The notes beneath the pieces are model-generated. The model saw only the letters and a list, made by a program, of their open reading frames with translations. It was not told where the DNA came from and did not search any database. A program made the position numbers and the translations under genes. Positions 51,300-60,287 of a stretch of 64,000 nt of DNA are shown one piece after another; the stretch's first letter is position 1, and every line of letters begins with the position of its first letter. Source of the stretch: Chryseobacterium cupriresistens (lineage in GTDB: Bacteria > Bacteroidota > Bacteroidia > Flavobacteriales > Weeksellaceae); assembly GCF_046614675.1 (NCBI RefSeq), contig NZ_JBKKJT010000006.1, positions 62,001 through 126,000 of the forward strand, given 5' to 3'.

Positions 51300-52175
51300 A
51301 TGGCAACTAAAAAAATAGAAATCGTAGTATCTCCAAAACCTGCGCACTTTGTAGGCGATGGGTTCAGGGTTCACAATTTCATTCCGGGAGTTCCTGGATT
51401 GGATATGAAAAGAATGGATCCGTTCATTATGCTTGATTATAATTCAAAATTTCATTTCAATGGTTCAGACAGACCAAGAGGTGTAGGAGTACATCCGCAC
51501 AGAGGTTTTGAAACAGTAACGATAGCGTATAGCGGAAAAGTAGAACACCATGACAGCGCTGGCGGCGGCGGCGTGATTGGAGAAGGTGATGTTCAGTGGA
51601 TGACTGCTGCCAAAGGAGTTCTTCACAAGGAATATCATGAAACAGAATGGGCAAAAGAAGGAGGAATTTTTCAGATGGTTCAGCTTTGGGTGAATCTTCC
51701 GGCAAAAGATAAAATGAGCTGCCCAAAATACCAGGCTATTGAAAACTCCAAAATGGAAAGAGTTGATCTCGGTGATAATGGTTTTATTGAAGTAATTGCC
51801 GGAGACTATGATGGTCATAAAGGACCTGCAAGCACTTTCACTCCGGTTCACATGATGAACGCAAAACTTAAAGCAGGAGGAAAAGCAGAATTTAGTTTCC
51901 CTGCTCATTTCAATACCGCGACTTTGGTGATTGAGGGAAGTATTATTATTAATGGAGAAGAGAATGTTAAATCCGATCATTTTGTATTGTTTAAAAATGA
52001 AGGCGAAACATTTACCATCGAAGCAAAGGAAGATGCTGTTGTTTTAATTATCAGTGGTGAGCCTATCAATGAACCTATTTACCCTCATGGTCCTTTTGTG
52101 ATGAATTCCAGAGAAGAAATTATGCAGGCTTTTGAGGATTTTAATACCGGAAAATTCGGATACCTGGAAGATTAA
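51300..52175 (+). CDS. Pirin-family protein (first copy)
   Basis: About 291 residues from ATG 51300 (a GTG three bases upstream is also in frame). Bicupin pirin fold. Metal ligands are the HxH in GVHPHRGFETVT and the HxE in GVLHKEYHE, with the motif VEHHDSAGGGGVIGEGDVQWMTAAKG between them. Pirins include quercetinases and redox-sensitive regulators. It heads a run of stress-type genes. A second pirin lies two genes on, so the copies probably differ in substrate or partner. Confidence 0.92.
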   Translation: MATKKIEIVVSPKPAHFVGDGFRVHNFIPGVPGLDMKRMDPFIMLDYNSKFHFNGSDRPRGVGVHPHRGFETVTIAYSGKVEHHDSAGGGGVIGEGDVQWMTAAKGVLHKEYHETEWAKEGGIFQMVQLWVNLPAKDKMSCPKYQAIENSKMERVDLGDNGFIEVIAGDYDGHKGPASTFTPVHMMNAKLKAGGKAEFSFPAHFNTATLVIEGSIIINGEENVKSDHFVLFKNEGETFTIEAKEDAVVLIISGEPINEPIYPHGPFVMNSREEIMQAFEDFNTGKFGYLED

Positions 52176-52234
52176 AAGATTTAAATTTATCTTAATCTTT
52201 GATTATTCCTTTTTTATTAACTTTATATAATGGC

Positions 52235-52307
52235 AAACCTTATAGGTTTTATGAACCTATAAGGTTTAATTGTCTTAACAAGCAATTTCCTGCATTTATA
52301 GGAAATG
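52235..52307. repeat. Two hairpins between pirin 1 and the GNAT gene
   Basis: AAACCTTATAGGTT (52235-52248) pairs exactly with AACCTATAAGGTTT (52254-52267), and CTGCATTT pairs with AAATGCAG at 52288-52307. It has the look of a dispersed hairpin repeat common in Bacteroidota and may weaken read-through or act as an attenuator. Confidence 0.55.
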
Positions 52308-52329
52308 CAGCACCCTTAGTACAAATATT

Positions 52330-52641
52330 ATGAAACCAGAATTTGAAAATATACCTCTTGTAAAAGCCGAAAAAAGATTTGAAATAGAATTCAACGGACA
52401 TTATGCATTTATTGATTACCGTGAAACCATGCATCAGATTTCTTTAATCCATACTGAAGCAGAACCGGAATTAGCCGGAACTGGCGCGGCTGCTGCAGTA
52501 GTAGAGAAAACTTTGAATTTTATTGAAGAAAGCGAAAAAAAACTTCTACCCTTCTGTCCTTATGTTTTCGCTTTTATTAAGAAACACCCTGAATGGAAAC
52601 GTATCGTGGATGAGAGATTTGAAGGCTACGACAAACTGTAA
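52330..52641 (+). CDS. Small GNAT-family acetyltransferase, YjdJ-like
   Basis: A 103-residue single-domain GNAT. The acetyl-CoA loop is ELAGTGAAAAVVEKTL, and PFCPYVFAFIKKHPEWK is the tail motif of the YjdJ/N-acetyltransferase-CG type. It is a paralogue of the gene at 55346, which shares the tail PLCPFAKASFQKSEE. Cytoplasmic; substrate unknown. Lies between the two pirin genes. Confidence 0.85.
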   Translation: MKPEFENIPLVKAEKRFEIEFNGHYAFIDYRETMHQISLIHTEAEPELAGTGAAAAVVEKTLNFIEESEKKLLPFCPYVFAFIKKHPEWKRIVDERFEGYDKL

Positions 52642-52698
52642 ACCTTCATCAATACTCATCAATTTATTTAAATAACATTTAAAAAGTATAACATCATC

Positions 52699-53598
52699 AT
52701 GTCAAATATTGGACTTATTATTGAAGAAAAAGCGGCAGATATCGGAAATTTCCTCGTAGGAAGACTTCTTCCTTTCCGTGAGAAAAGAGCCGTTGGACCT
52801 TTTGTTTTTATTGACCACATGGGGCCTTCAGAATTAAAAGATTATCAGAATCTCGATGTTCCGCCACATCCGCATATCGGCTTATCTACATTGACTTATC
52901 TGCTGGAAGGCTCTATTTTCCACAGAGACAGTATTGGAAGTGCTATAGAAATAAAACCGGGTGCTGTTAACTGGATGACAGCCGGAAAAGGGGTTGTACA
53001 TTCAGAAAGAACACCTGAATATTTAAGACATAGTGATAAAAGACTTCACGGATTTCAGATCTGGGTAGGCCTTCCAAAGCATCTTGAGCAGTCTGAGCCT
53101 ACTTTTCATCATATTGAGGCAGATGAAATTCCGGTGTGGGAGGAAGATGGTATTCAGTATAAATTAATTGCCGGTGAAGCATTCGGAAAAACATCTGCAG
53201 TTCCGGTACACAGCAAATTATTTTTCCTTGAAATTAAAACAAAAGAAGCCAAAAAAATCAGCATTGGAAAAGATCTTTATGGAGAAGCAGCCATGTACGT
53301 TCTGGATGGAACGGTGACCACAGATGGAAATTCTTATGGTTCTAAACAGCTGATGATTGCTAAAGATACCAAACTTTGCGAATTTGAGATGAGCGAAAAC
53401 GGAACGGTTTATCTTTTCGGTGGTGAGCCATTCGATGAAGAGCGTTTTATATTCTGGAATTTTGTTAACTCTGACAAAGAATTAATTGAACAGGCAAAGG
53501 TAAACTGGAATGATCAGAATCACGAAGCATTTCCTCTGGTTCCAGGTGACGAAAATGAATATGTGCCGCTTCCTAAGGCTATTTTAAACAGAAAATAA
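52699..53598 (+). CDS. Pirin-family protein (second copy)
   Basis: A 299-residue pirin, distinct from the first copy. Metal ligands are H in PPHPHIGLSTLTYLL and the HSE in GKGVVHSERTPEYLRH. C-terminal cupin: LYGEAAMYVLDGTVT and YLFGGEPFDEERFIFWNF. It is the YhaK/YhhW-like subtype. Gap to the FMN reductase is 21 bases, so both are in one unit. Roles as quercetinase or redox-responsive factor are known in the family; which applies is unknown. Confidence 0.9.
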   Translation: MSNIGLIIEEKAADIGNFLVGRLLPFREKRAVGPFVFIDHMGPSELKDYQNLDVPPHPHIGLSTLTYLLEGSIFHRDSIGSAIEIKPGAVNWMTAGKGVVHSERTPEYLRHSDKRLHGFQIWVGLPKHLEQSEPTFHHIEADEIPVWEEDGIQYKLIAGEAFGKTSAVPVHSKLFFLEIKTKEAKKISIGKDLYGEAAMYVLDGTVTTDGNSYGSKQLMIAKDTKLCEFEMSENGTVYLFGGEPFDEERFIFWNFVNSDKELIEQAKVNWNDQNHEAFPLVPGDENEYVPLPKAILNRK

Positions 53599-53619
53599 CT
53601 TCAGTTCAGATTATTAACT

Positions 53620-54150
53620 ATGAAAATATTAGCATTTGCCGGAAGTACATCTTCCACGTCTATCAACAGGGAACTGGTAAAATTTGTTCTGAAAGATTTT
53701 CAGGATGAGGAAATCAATCTGATTGACCTCAACGATTTTACGATGCCCGTATTCTCTGTAGACCTTGAAAAGAAAGGTTTTCCGGATGAAGCGCATCAGT
53801 TTTTAAAAGCGATTGAGGAATGTGATGTGATCATCTGCTCTCTTGCTGAGCACAACCGTTCTTACAGTGCAGCTTTTAAAAATGTTTTTGACTGGGCTTC
53901 AAGAATTAACGTAAAAGTATTTCAGAATAAACCCATGCTTCTGATGAGCACTTCTCCAGGAGGCTATGGCGGCGGAAATGTGATGAATACGGCAAAAACA
54001 TTTTTCCCACAGTTTGCGGCAGACATTAAGGATACTTTTTCATTGCCAAAATTCTATGAAAATTTTGATCTGGAAAGCGGGGTCATCAATCCGGATATGC
54101 TGAATGATCTGAAAGGTAAAATACAAAACTTTAAAAATCAGATAAAGTAA
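53620..54150 (+). CDS. NADPH-dependent FMN reductase family protein
   Basis: A 176-residue flavodoxin-like protein. FMN-binding residues are in AGSTSSTSINREL (phosphate loop) and CSLAEHNRSYSAAFKNVFDWAS, where the family's PEYN-like motif is replaced by AEHN. STSPGGYGGGNVMNT completes the active site. It reduces flavins, quinones or azo compounds with NADPH, in keeping with the detoxification cluster. Stop TAA is followed at once by the next ATG. Confidence 0.9.
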   Translation: MKILAFAGSTSSTSINRELVKFVLKDFQDEEINLIDLNDFTMPVFSVDLEKKGFPDEAHQFLKAIEECDVIICSLAEHNRSYSAAFKNVFDWASRINVKVFQNKPMLLMSTSPGGYGGGNVMNTAKTFFPQFAADIKDTFSLPKFYENFDLESGVINPDMLNDLKGKIQNFKNQIK

Positions 54151-54729
54151 ATGAACAAAGGAAGACTGGAGGCGTTCAGTGATGGTGTCCTTGCTATTAT
54201 TATCACCATTATGGTACTTGAACTGAAAGTACCTGAAGGAAATAGCTGGGCCAGTGTCAAACCTCTTCTTCCTAAGTTTCTGGCTTATATTTTCAGTTTT
54301 ATATATGTAGGAATCTACTGGAACAATCATCATCATTTGTTCCAGACAGTAAAGAAAGTAAATGGCAGCATTCTCTGGGCCAATCTTCACCTTCTGTTCT
54401 GGCTTTCTCTGATGCCTGTTGCTACGGAATGGATCGGGACAACAAATTTTGCAAAAAATCCCGTTGCAGTCTATGGTATCGGGCTCATTATGTCGGCTAT
54501 TGCCTATACTATTCTGGAACATGTTATTATCCGTTGTGAAGGGGAAGATTCAAAACTGAAAGAAGCCATCCATTCGAAATATAAAGAGTATATCTCAATT
54601 GTATTTTATGTCCTGGGAATCGCTACTTCATTTTTTTATCCTTATATTGCCATAGGTTTTTATTATATCGTGGCTCTTATATGGCTGATTCCAGACAGAA
54701 GAATCGAAAAAACATTAAAAGAAAATTGA
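54151..54729 (+). CDS. TMEM175-family potassium channel (DUF1211)
   Basis: A 192-residue membrane protein with about six transmembrane segments. The family motif RxxxFSDG is R-L-E-A-FSDG at residues 4-11 (GRLEAFSDGVLAII). Bacterial members are single-repeat tetramers that form a K+-selective pore with hydrophobic-residue selectivity filters. The N-terminal FSDG helix and YWNNHHHLFQTVKK are intact. It begins directly after the FMN-reductase stop (0-base gap), so strict co-translation is expected. A role in electrophile defence through K+ efflux, as for Kef systems, is inferred only from context. Confidence 0.9.
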   Translation: MNKGRLEAFSDGVLAIIITIMVLELKVPEGNSWASVKPLLPKFLAYIFSFIYVGIYWNNHHHLFQTVKKVNGSILWANLHLLFWLSLMPVATEWIGTTNFAKNPVAVYGIGLIMSAIAYTILEHVIIRCEGEDSKLKEAIHSKYKEYISIVFYVLGIATSFFYPYIAIGFYYIVALIWLIPDRRIEKTLKEN

Positions 54730-54730
54730 T

Positions 54731-54949
54731 ATGGAAACACACGAATATCCTAATGGAAACATTACTGTCATCTGGCAGCCTAAGAAATGCATCCACTCTG
54801 CCATATGTGTAAAAACACTTCCAAAAGTCTATAATCCTAAAGAAAGACCGTGGATAAAAGCAGAAAACGCAAGTCCTGAAGAACTCAAAAATCAAATAGA
54901 CTTATGCCCTTCAGGTGCATTAAGTTATAAATTCAATACAGAAAAATAA
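54731..54949 (+). CDS. yjdI: YjdI-type iron-sulfur protein (divergent [4Fe-4S] family)
   Basis: A 72-residue protein. The motif is K-C20-I-H22-S-A-I-C26 with PKERPWI and D-L-C59-PSGAL. There are only three cysteines; H22 may supply a fourth ligand, a CxHxxxC...C arrangement. The family is annotated as divergent [4Fe-4S] mono-cluster proteins and sits with yjdJ in E. coli. One base separates it from the channel gene, and its stop overlaps the OsmC start by a base. Redox or sensor role inferred. Confidence 0.88.
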   Translation: METHEYPNGNITVIWQPKKCIHSAICVKTLPKVYNPKERPWIKAENASPEELKNQIDLCPSGALSYKFNTEK

Positions 54950-55344
54950 TGGCGGTAACGGTAAAAGCAAGTTTAGGAAAAACAAAATATTATACAGAAG
55001 TAACAGCCGGCGAAAACACAATCATTACGGATGAACCGATTGATAAAGGCGGACAGAACAAGGGTTTCAATCCGCTGGAAATTTTGGCTACGTCATTGGC
55101 AAGCTGTACCGCAGCTACATTGAGAATGTATATTGAAAGAAAAGAATGGGATGTGGAAAACATCAATGTAGAAGTAGAGCTTGAAAATTTCCCATTAACA
55201 AAAAGAGCTGTTTTCAAAAGAGATATCAGCTTTGAAGGTATTCTGGATGATGAGCAGCGTAAAAGGCTGCACACTATTGCAGACGCATGCCCTGTTCACA
55301 AAATATTAACCAACGACATAGAAATACTAACTAAATTCTCATAA
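54949..55344 (+). CDS. OsmC/Ohr-family protein
   Basis: A 131-residue OsmC-fold thiol peroxidase-like protein. The two reactive cysteines are C53 (LASCTAATLRMY) and C114 (DACPVHKIL), as in OsmC, which reduces organic hydroperoxides. The catalytic Arg is probably in the N-terminal half. It begins with an ATG overlapping the YjdI stop (TAATG). Fits a peroxide/electrophile role for the cluster. The start of the GNAT gene follows after one base. Confidence 0.92.
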   Translation: MAVTVKASLGKTKYYTEVTAGENTIITDEPIDKGGQNKGFNPLEILATSLASCTAATLRMYIERKEWDVENINVEVELENFPLTKRAVFKRDISFEGILDDEQRKRLHTIADACPVHKILTNDIEILTKFS

Positions 55345-55345
55345 T

Positions 55346-55633
55346 ATGATCGAAGTAAAACAAAACAACGACGAAAAACACGGAAGTTTTGAAGCTTTCA
55401 TAGATGGAAGACGCGCAGGAATGATGACGTATACCTGGGCCGGAGAAGAAAGATTTATTATAGACCACACCGAGGTGGAAGAAGCTTACAACGGAAAAGG
55501 CGTAGGCAAGGAAATGCTTCTGGCAGCCGTAGATTTTGCCAGAAAAAATGACAAGAAGATTATTCCCCTCTGCCCTTTCGCTAAGGCAAGTTTCCAGAAA
55601 AGTGAGGAACTTCAGGATGTTTTAGTGAATTAG
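55346..55633 (+). CDS. yjdJ: YjdJ-like small GNAT acetyltransferase
   Basis: A 95-residue GNAT with EAYNGKGVGKEMLLAAVDFA as the acetyl-CoA loop and IIPLCPFAKASFQKSEE at the end. In E. coli yjdI and yjdJ are adjacent, as here with OsmC inserted between. It is the last gene of the cluster; a terminator follows at 55662. Target unknown. Paralogue of the gene at 52330. Confidence 0.9.
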   Translation: MIEVKQNNDEKHGSFEAFIDGRRAGMMTYTWAGEERFIIDHTEVEEAYNGKGVGKEMLLAAVDFARKNDKKIIPLCPFAKASFQKSEELQDVLVN

Positions 55634-55661
55634 CCACTGTATTACACCCTTACGATACAAC

Positions 55662-55692
55662 CCTTTCAGAGATCGCTCTGAAAGGTTTTTTT
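55662..55692 (+). terminator. Terminator of the redox cluster
   Basis: CCTTTCAGAG pairs with CTCTGAAAGG around ATCG, then T's. Confidence 0.85.
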
Positions 55693-56060
55693 ATGCAGTT
55701 ATTTATTCTCAATACCAGATCTCTATTAACGCAAAGTTTATTTTGAATTATATTAAATTTTAAGCAGGCAAAGAGTGAATCAATTTTTAATTGATTTGAT
55801 GAAGCAAACTGTTTCTATTAACTCAGAAAACAGTATCCGGCTTTAAGACAGAAAAAGTAAAGTTACTTTTTACCGATGTCACCATAAAAAGATGAAAATA
55901 TAGAGAATCATTTCTTTTATAAGCTTTATAACTTCCAGCTTCCAGCTCCAGGCTTCAGACCTTTCTGAAAATACTGGTTTTATCCCAAGCTTGGATCACT
56001 TTCAAAAAAGTAATTATATAAAAATTGTGTCTGAACTAAATTCATGATTCACGACTGATC
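55693..56060. other. Intergenic region with repeat remnants
   Basis: An AT-rich gap before the symporter gene. It contains CTTCCAGCTTCCAGCTCCAG (55932-55951), related to the repeat at 14255-14385, but no gene. A match to a short palindrome ACTTTTTACCGATGTCACC is not convincing. Confidence 0.45.
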
Positions 56061-56067
56061 TTTTTTA

Positions 56068-56075
56068 TATATTTG
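56068..56075 (+). promoter_or_regulatory. -7 promoter box of the sodium symporter
   Basis: TATATTTG, 20 bases before ATG 56096. Confidence 0.45.
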
Positions 56076-56095
56076 CTAAAATTTAAAAATCAAGA

Positions 56096-57655
56096 ATGAA
56101 TCCAGGAACTATCCTTTTGTTATTTGTTTTCGTCTATTTTATCGGTCTTTTGGTGATTTCTTATTTCACCAGCCGGAATTCTGATAACCAGTCTTTTTTT
56201 ATCGGTAACAAAAAGAGTAAATGGTGGCTCGTAGCATTCGGGATGATAGGAACCAGCCTGAGCGGGGTTACTTTTATTTCAGTTCCGGGAACCGTCGGAA
56301 AAATGACCGGCTCCGAATATATTTACGGAGGTTTTGAGTACTATATGATGGTGATCGGTTTCTTCATCGGATATTTTATTGTAGCAGCGATACTTTTACC
56401 GCTTTATTACAAGATGAATCTAACCTCTATTTATACGTATCTGGGGAAAAGATTTAACGTGGAAGCTCATAAAATAGGTTCTATCTTTTTCATTATTTCA
56501 AGAGCGATTGGAGCTACCGCAAGATTATACCTGGTAGTAAATGTTTTACAGATATTTTTACTTGAAGGATTGGGAGTTCCGTTTTGGGTAACTTCCCTTG
56601 TACTTCTGCTGATGGTACTTCTGTACACTTTTGAAGGCGGTGTAAAAACGATTGTTATTACAGATACCCTGCAGACTTCATTTATGATCATCAGCCTTGT
56701 AGCATGTATTGTTTATATTTTATCCAACCTGAATTTATCATTCGGTGAAGCTTATACGATTCTGGAACAGAAGAACTATACGCATTTCATCAATTTTGAT
56801 CCTAATTCCAAAACCTTTTTCCTGAAAACCATTCTGGGAGGAATTTTCATTACCATTGCCATGACAGGGCTGGATCAGGAAATGATGCAGAAGAATATTT
56901 CTGTAGACAATCTTAAGAATTCAAAGAAAAATATGCTGACCTTCGCCGGAACACTTCTTATCGTGAACCTTGCATTCTTATTCCTGGGAGGGTTGCTATA
57001 CCTTTTTGCGCTGCAGCATGGAGCGGAATATGGGACTATAAACGGTGAAACGGTAACGAATATTTTCGGATTTAAAGACCCTTCAGGAAACATTAAAAAT
57101 GTAATGGGAGACGATCTTTTCCCGGCTTTATCGCTTCAGGGATATTTTCCTATGGCTATTTCCGTTATTTTCATCATCGGATTAATTTCAGCCTTATTCC
57201 CTTCTGCAGACGGTGCTTTAACAGCTGTAACAAGCTCATATTGTGTAGATTTATTAAACCTTAATGAGGATAAAACCAAAACTGAAAAAGAGAAGAAACG
57301 TCTTCGTATGAAAGTGCATTTAACTTTCACTGTCGTTTTCTTTATTCTGATCATCGTTTTCAAGGCATTAAATGATAAATCCATTGTGTACCTGATCATG
57401 GAAATTGCAGGATATACCTATGGACCGCTTTTAGGACTTTTCGCCTTTGGAATTTTCACCAGGTTCCAGATTTCAAGAAAATATTCAATTCTTGCGGTAA
57501 CTATTTTTGCCCCTGTCCTTACCTATTTAATCAATCTTGCTGTTACAACGTATACAGATTACAGAATCGGTGTAGAACTGATTGTACTTAACGGATTGCT
57601 GACCTTCATTGGTCTGTGGCTGGTAAAAAACAAGCAGCACTTAAGAGTCGTTTAA
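56096..57655 (+). CDS. Sodium:solute symporter (SSS family)
   Basis: A 519-residue inner-membrane transporter with about 13-14 segments. Na+-site and SSS-signature parts include GTSLSGVTFISVPGTVG (TM1-2), GLDQEMMQKNIS and ALFPSADGALTAVTSSY, where the Ser/Thr helix 8 motif lies. Substrates of relatives are proline, pantothenate, sugars (SGLT) or sialic acid; the one here cannot be told. Single-gene unit with promoter and terminator. Confidence 0.92.
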   Translation: MNPGTILLLFVFVYFIGLLVISYFTSRNSDNQSFFIGNKKSKWWLVAFGMIGTSLSGVTFISVPGTVGKMTGSEYIYGGFEYYMMVIGFFIGYFIVAAILLPLYYKMNLTSIYTYLGKRFNVEAHKIGSIFFIISRAIGATARLYLVVNVLQIFLLEGLGVPFWVTSLVLLLMVLLYTFEGGVKTIVITDTLQTSFMIISLVACIVYILSNLNLSFGEAYTILEQKNYTHFINFDPNSKTFFLKTILGGIFITIAMTGLDQEMMQKNISVDNLKNSKKNMLTFAGTLLIVNLAFLFLGGLLYLFALQHGAEYGTINGETVTNIFGFKDPSGNIKNVMGDDLFPALSLQGYFPMAISVIFIIGLISALFPSADGALTAVTSSYCVDLLNLNEDKTKTEKEKKRLRMKVHLTFTVVFFILIIVFKALNDKSIVYLIMEIAGYTYGPLLGLFAFGIFTRFQISRKYSILAVTIFAPVLTYLINLAVTTYTDYRIGVELIVLNGLLTFIGLWLVKNKQHLRVV

Positions 57656-57671
57656 CACTTATAAAAACATA

Positions 57672-57710
57672 AAAAAGGCTGTTTTCAATGAAGACAGCCT
57701 TTTTCTTTTT
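57672..57710. terminator. Terminator between the symporter and the convergent protease
   Basis: AAAAAGGCTGT pairs with ACAGCCTTTTT, with T- and A-runs on both sides. Confidence 0.75.
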
Positions 57711-57730
57711 ATTGGAATCAATGAAATAGA

Positions 57731-59965
57731 TTATTCTTTAATCCACTTAATTGTTTTCTCTAAGTTCTTAGATTTAACTTTGATCATATAGTCTCCCTGG
57801 ACAAGGTGAGACAAGTCAAAAGTACCTGTTTTATCATAATTCAATTTGTTATTTGCCTGAGTGAACACTAATTTTCCGCTTACGTCGTATACGGTAATAT
57901 CATATACTTCATTTGAAGTGGTAAACTTCACATTCAATAATCCTTTACTTGGATTAGGATATACAACAAATACATCTTTATTGGCAGCAGTCTCGTTCAC
58001 ACCCAATGTCTGAGTAATGGTGAAGTTGACAGGGTTAATGTTGTAAAATACGTTCGTTTCTGCAGCCACCATAATTCTTGCCTGTGTTGTATTTACGTTA
58101 GGAATAGTAACAGCTTCAGAACCATCATTCGGAGTAGAAGCCAGAATCAGTGTAGGATAGGTAAGACCGCCGTCTGTTGAAAGATAAATATTGACAGTAG
58201 CAGCATTCACAGGAAATGCCGTTGTATTGGCGACATCCCATGTTACCGTCTGAGTGGAATTACCAGCCCAGCTTACCGCTGTAGCAGGTGCAGTTACATT
58301 AAAAGGTCCGGAATTTCCATCAACAGTAATAACAGCATCATCATTGGCTACTCCGGCGCAACCCGCATTATTATCTCTTACGGTCAGTCTGAACTCCATC
58401 GTTCTTGCATAAGATGGTCTAACTTCTCCTTTGGAAACCGTACCATTGATTACATCTGTAAGTTTTGGGAAATATCTGTAAGGAACGGTTACAGGTACGT
58501 ATGATCTGAACAGGGGTGCATTTCCTGTAGGAGCATTCCAGTCGCCTGCCGGGCCTACATCATTCTGCTCCCAGCTGTATGTAAGAGGATTATTATCGAT
58601 ATCTGTAGCAGATCCTTCCAATCTGAATGGTGTACTCTTCGGGATGGTATAATCACCTCCGGCGTTTACTGTTGGAGCAAAATTATTAACAGGAAGCGTA
58701 ACCTGACATGTTGTTGACTGAACTTTTGTTGTGATAGACTGATATGATTTGGTATGGAAAGTCGGAATACTGTTAGGAGCCAGGTTATTGGTACTTCCAC
58801 AAATTCCGGCGTAAGCCATTATGGTAATTCCACTTCCAGGTTCTACAGCATTAGATGCACTACGGTTACCATTACAACTCCCTGTAATGGCATTAAATGT
58901 ATGCGGCCCACCAAACTGATGCCCTACTTCATGGGCTACATAATCAATATCATAAGGATCTCCAACAGGATTAGGCGAGCCCGTGATCCCTCTTCCTTTA
59001 TTGGTTGCATTACAGATTACTCCCAATCCGGCTAATCCTCCGCCACCCGTACTGAAGGTGTGTCCGATATCATAATTTGCATTTCCTATCAATAAATCAA
59101 TCTGAGTCTGGCTCTCATTAATTAACGTGCTGGCATTGTTATTTCCGTTAAACGGATCTGTAGCGGCATTTGTAAAGACCACATTGGCTTCATTATCCAC
59201 CAGTACCAATCTTGAAGCAACTTCCTGTTCGTAGACTCCATTCACCCTGTTTACGGAGGTTACTATGGCTGAAAGTGTCTGTGCTACAGTAGGTGTGGCG
59301 GTACCTGTTGCTGCTACAGCATATTCTCCTGTACAAGCCACCGCAAGTCTGAAAACTCTAATCTGATTTCCTACGCTTGGTGCTACGGTCTTTTGAGCGT
59401 TTTTTTTTCCCAGGGGAGAGTCGTCCTCATCCTTTACTCCACAAGACCTTGGGTTTTTATCAATCAAATCACTTTTTTTATAAATGATATAATTGCTGAT
59501 ATCCTGTTTTGCATAGGGGTCAATATAAGAATCTCCGGCTACTATAGATTTTATCTGTGCATGGAATCCCAGCTCTGTAAAATCCAGTTTTATGGTGGCG
59601 TACTTGTCGTCAATTCCCTGTCCTGTAAAAGTAACAATCTGAGGAAACTGGCTGGCTAACCCGGGAGCCATCACTGAAGATTTCCAGATTCTGAATTTTG
59701 CTTTGGTGCCGTCAGGCATTGGCAGAACAATAATAGGAGCATTGTCTTTACGATCGCTGTCTTTTAACTCCGGAACGGAATTAAAATAACTTTTCATTCC
59801 GGCTACATCCAGTGTGTACGTTAGTGCCTTTTCCGGTTGTACTGTTCTGTTTTTAGGGTCTGCTTTAATGGATCTTTCACTAATTACTGTAAAAAAATCC
59901 TGTGCTTTCCCGGAGGAAACGGATATTATAAATATCCCCAGATAAAATAATTGTTTAATTTTCAT
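57731..59965 (-). CDS. Reprolysin-like (M12) zinc metalloprotease with type IX sorting tail
   Basis: About 744 residues from ATG 59965 (the ATG nine codons upstream only adds polar residues before the signal MKIKQLFYLGIFIISVSS). The zinc motif is H345-E346-VG-H349-QFGGP-H355 (HExxHxxGxxH), with the Met-turn ITIMAYAGICG near residue 385. The pro-part is residues 23-195. C-terminal 80 residues (VYPNPSKGLLNVKF onwards) are a type A sorting domain for the Por system. A fibronectin-like segment (VTVPYRYFPK) precedes it. A secreted endopeptidase, probably nutritional or a virulence-type factor. Confidence 0.92.
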   Translation of the reverse strand: MKIKQLFYLGIFIISVSSGKAQDFFTVISERSIKADPKNRTVQPEKALTYTLDVAGMKSYFNSVPELKDSDRKDNAPIIVLPMPDGTKAKFRIWKSSVMAPGLASQFPQIVTFTGQGIDDKYATIKLDFTELGFHAQIKSIVAGDSYIDPYAKQDISNYIIYKKSDLIDKNPRSCGVKDEDDSPLGKKNAQKTVAPSVGNQIRVFRLAVACTGEYAVAATGTATPTVAQTLSAIVTSVNRVNGVYEQEVASRLVLVDNEANVVFTNAATDPFNGNNNASTLINESQTQIDLLIGNANYDIGHTFSTGGGGLAGLGVICNATNKGRGITGSPNPVGDPYDIDYVAHEVGHQFGGPHTFNAITGSCNGNRSASNAVEPGSGITIMAYAGICGSTNNLAPNSIPTFHTKSYQSITTKVQSTTCQVTLPVNNFAPTVNAGGDYTIPKSTPFRLEGSATDIDNNPLTYSWEQNDVGPAGDWNAPTGNAPLFRSYVPVTVPYRYFPKLTDVINGTVSKGEVRPSYARTMEFRLTVRDNNAGCAGVANDDAVITVDGNSGPFNVTAPATAVSWAGNSTQTVTWDVANTTAFPVNAATVNIYLSTDGGLTYPTLILASTPNDGSEAVTIPNVNTTQARIMVAAETNVFYNINPVNFTITQTLGVNETAANKDVFVVYPNPSKGLLNVKFTTSNEVYDITVYDVSGKLVFTQANNKLNYDKTGTFDLSHLVQGDYMIKVKSKNLEKTIKWIKE

Positions 59966-60287
59966 ATATAATGGTTTGTAATTTTTATTCATTCAAATAA
60001 TAAGGCCAAAGCTAAAAGATAATTAACCAAGGAATAATAATTCAAATAATCTGGAATTATAAAATTAATTAAATTAATCAGATTATTACATACAAAAAGT
60101 AAAAATTTAAATACAAACCTATAGAAAATGTAAAAATTCGCCTGTATAAAGGCATTAAGCTAAAATAAATTAATTATAATTTTTTCTTTTATTTACACAG
60201 ATACTTTTACGATTTTAATATCTTTGAAATGTATAAAATAAACAGAATTAAAAATTAATCAAAATAAAAAATACAAACCTAAAAACC
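59966..60287. other. AT-rich intergenic region between divergent secreted-protein genes
   Basis: No gene. It holds a perfect 9-base inverted repeat (AATAATCTG at 60045-60053 and CAGATTATT at 60079-60087) and a TATCTTTG box at 60219-60226, 61 bases before the start at 60288. Nothing else recognised. Confidence 0.45.
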
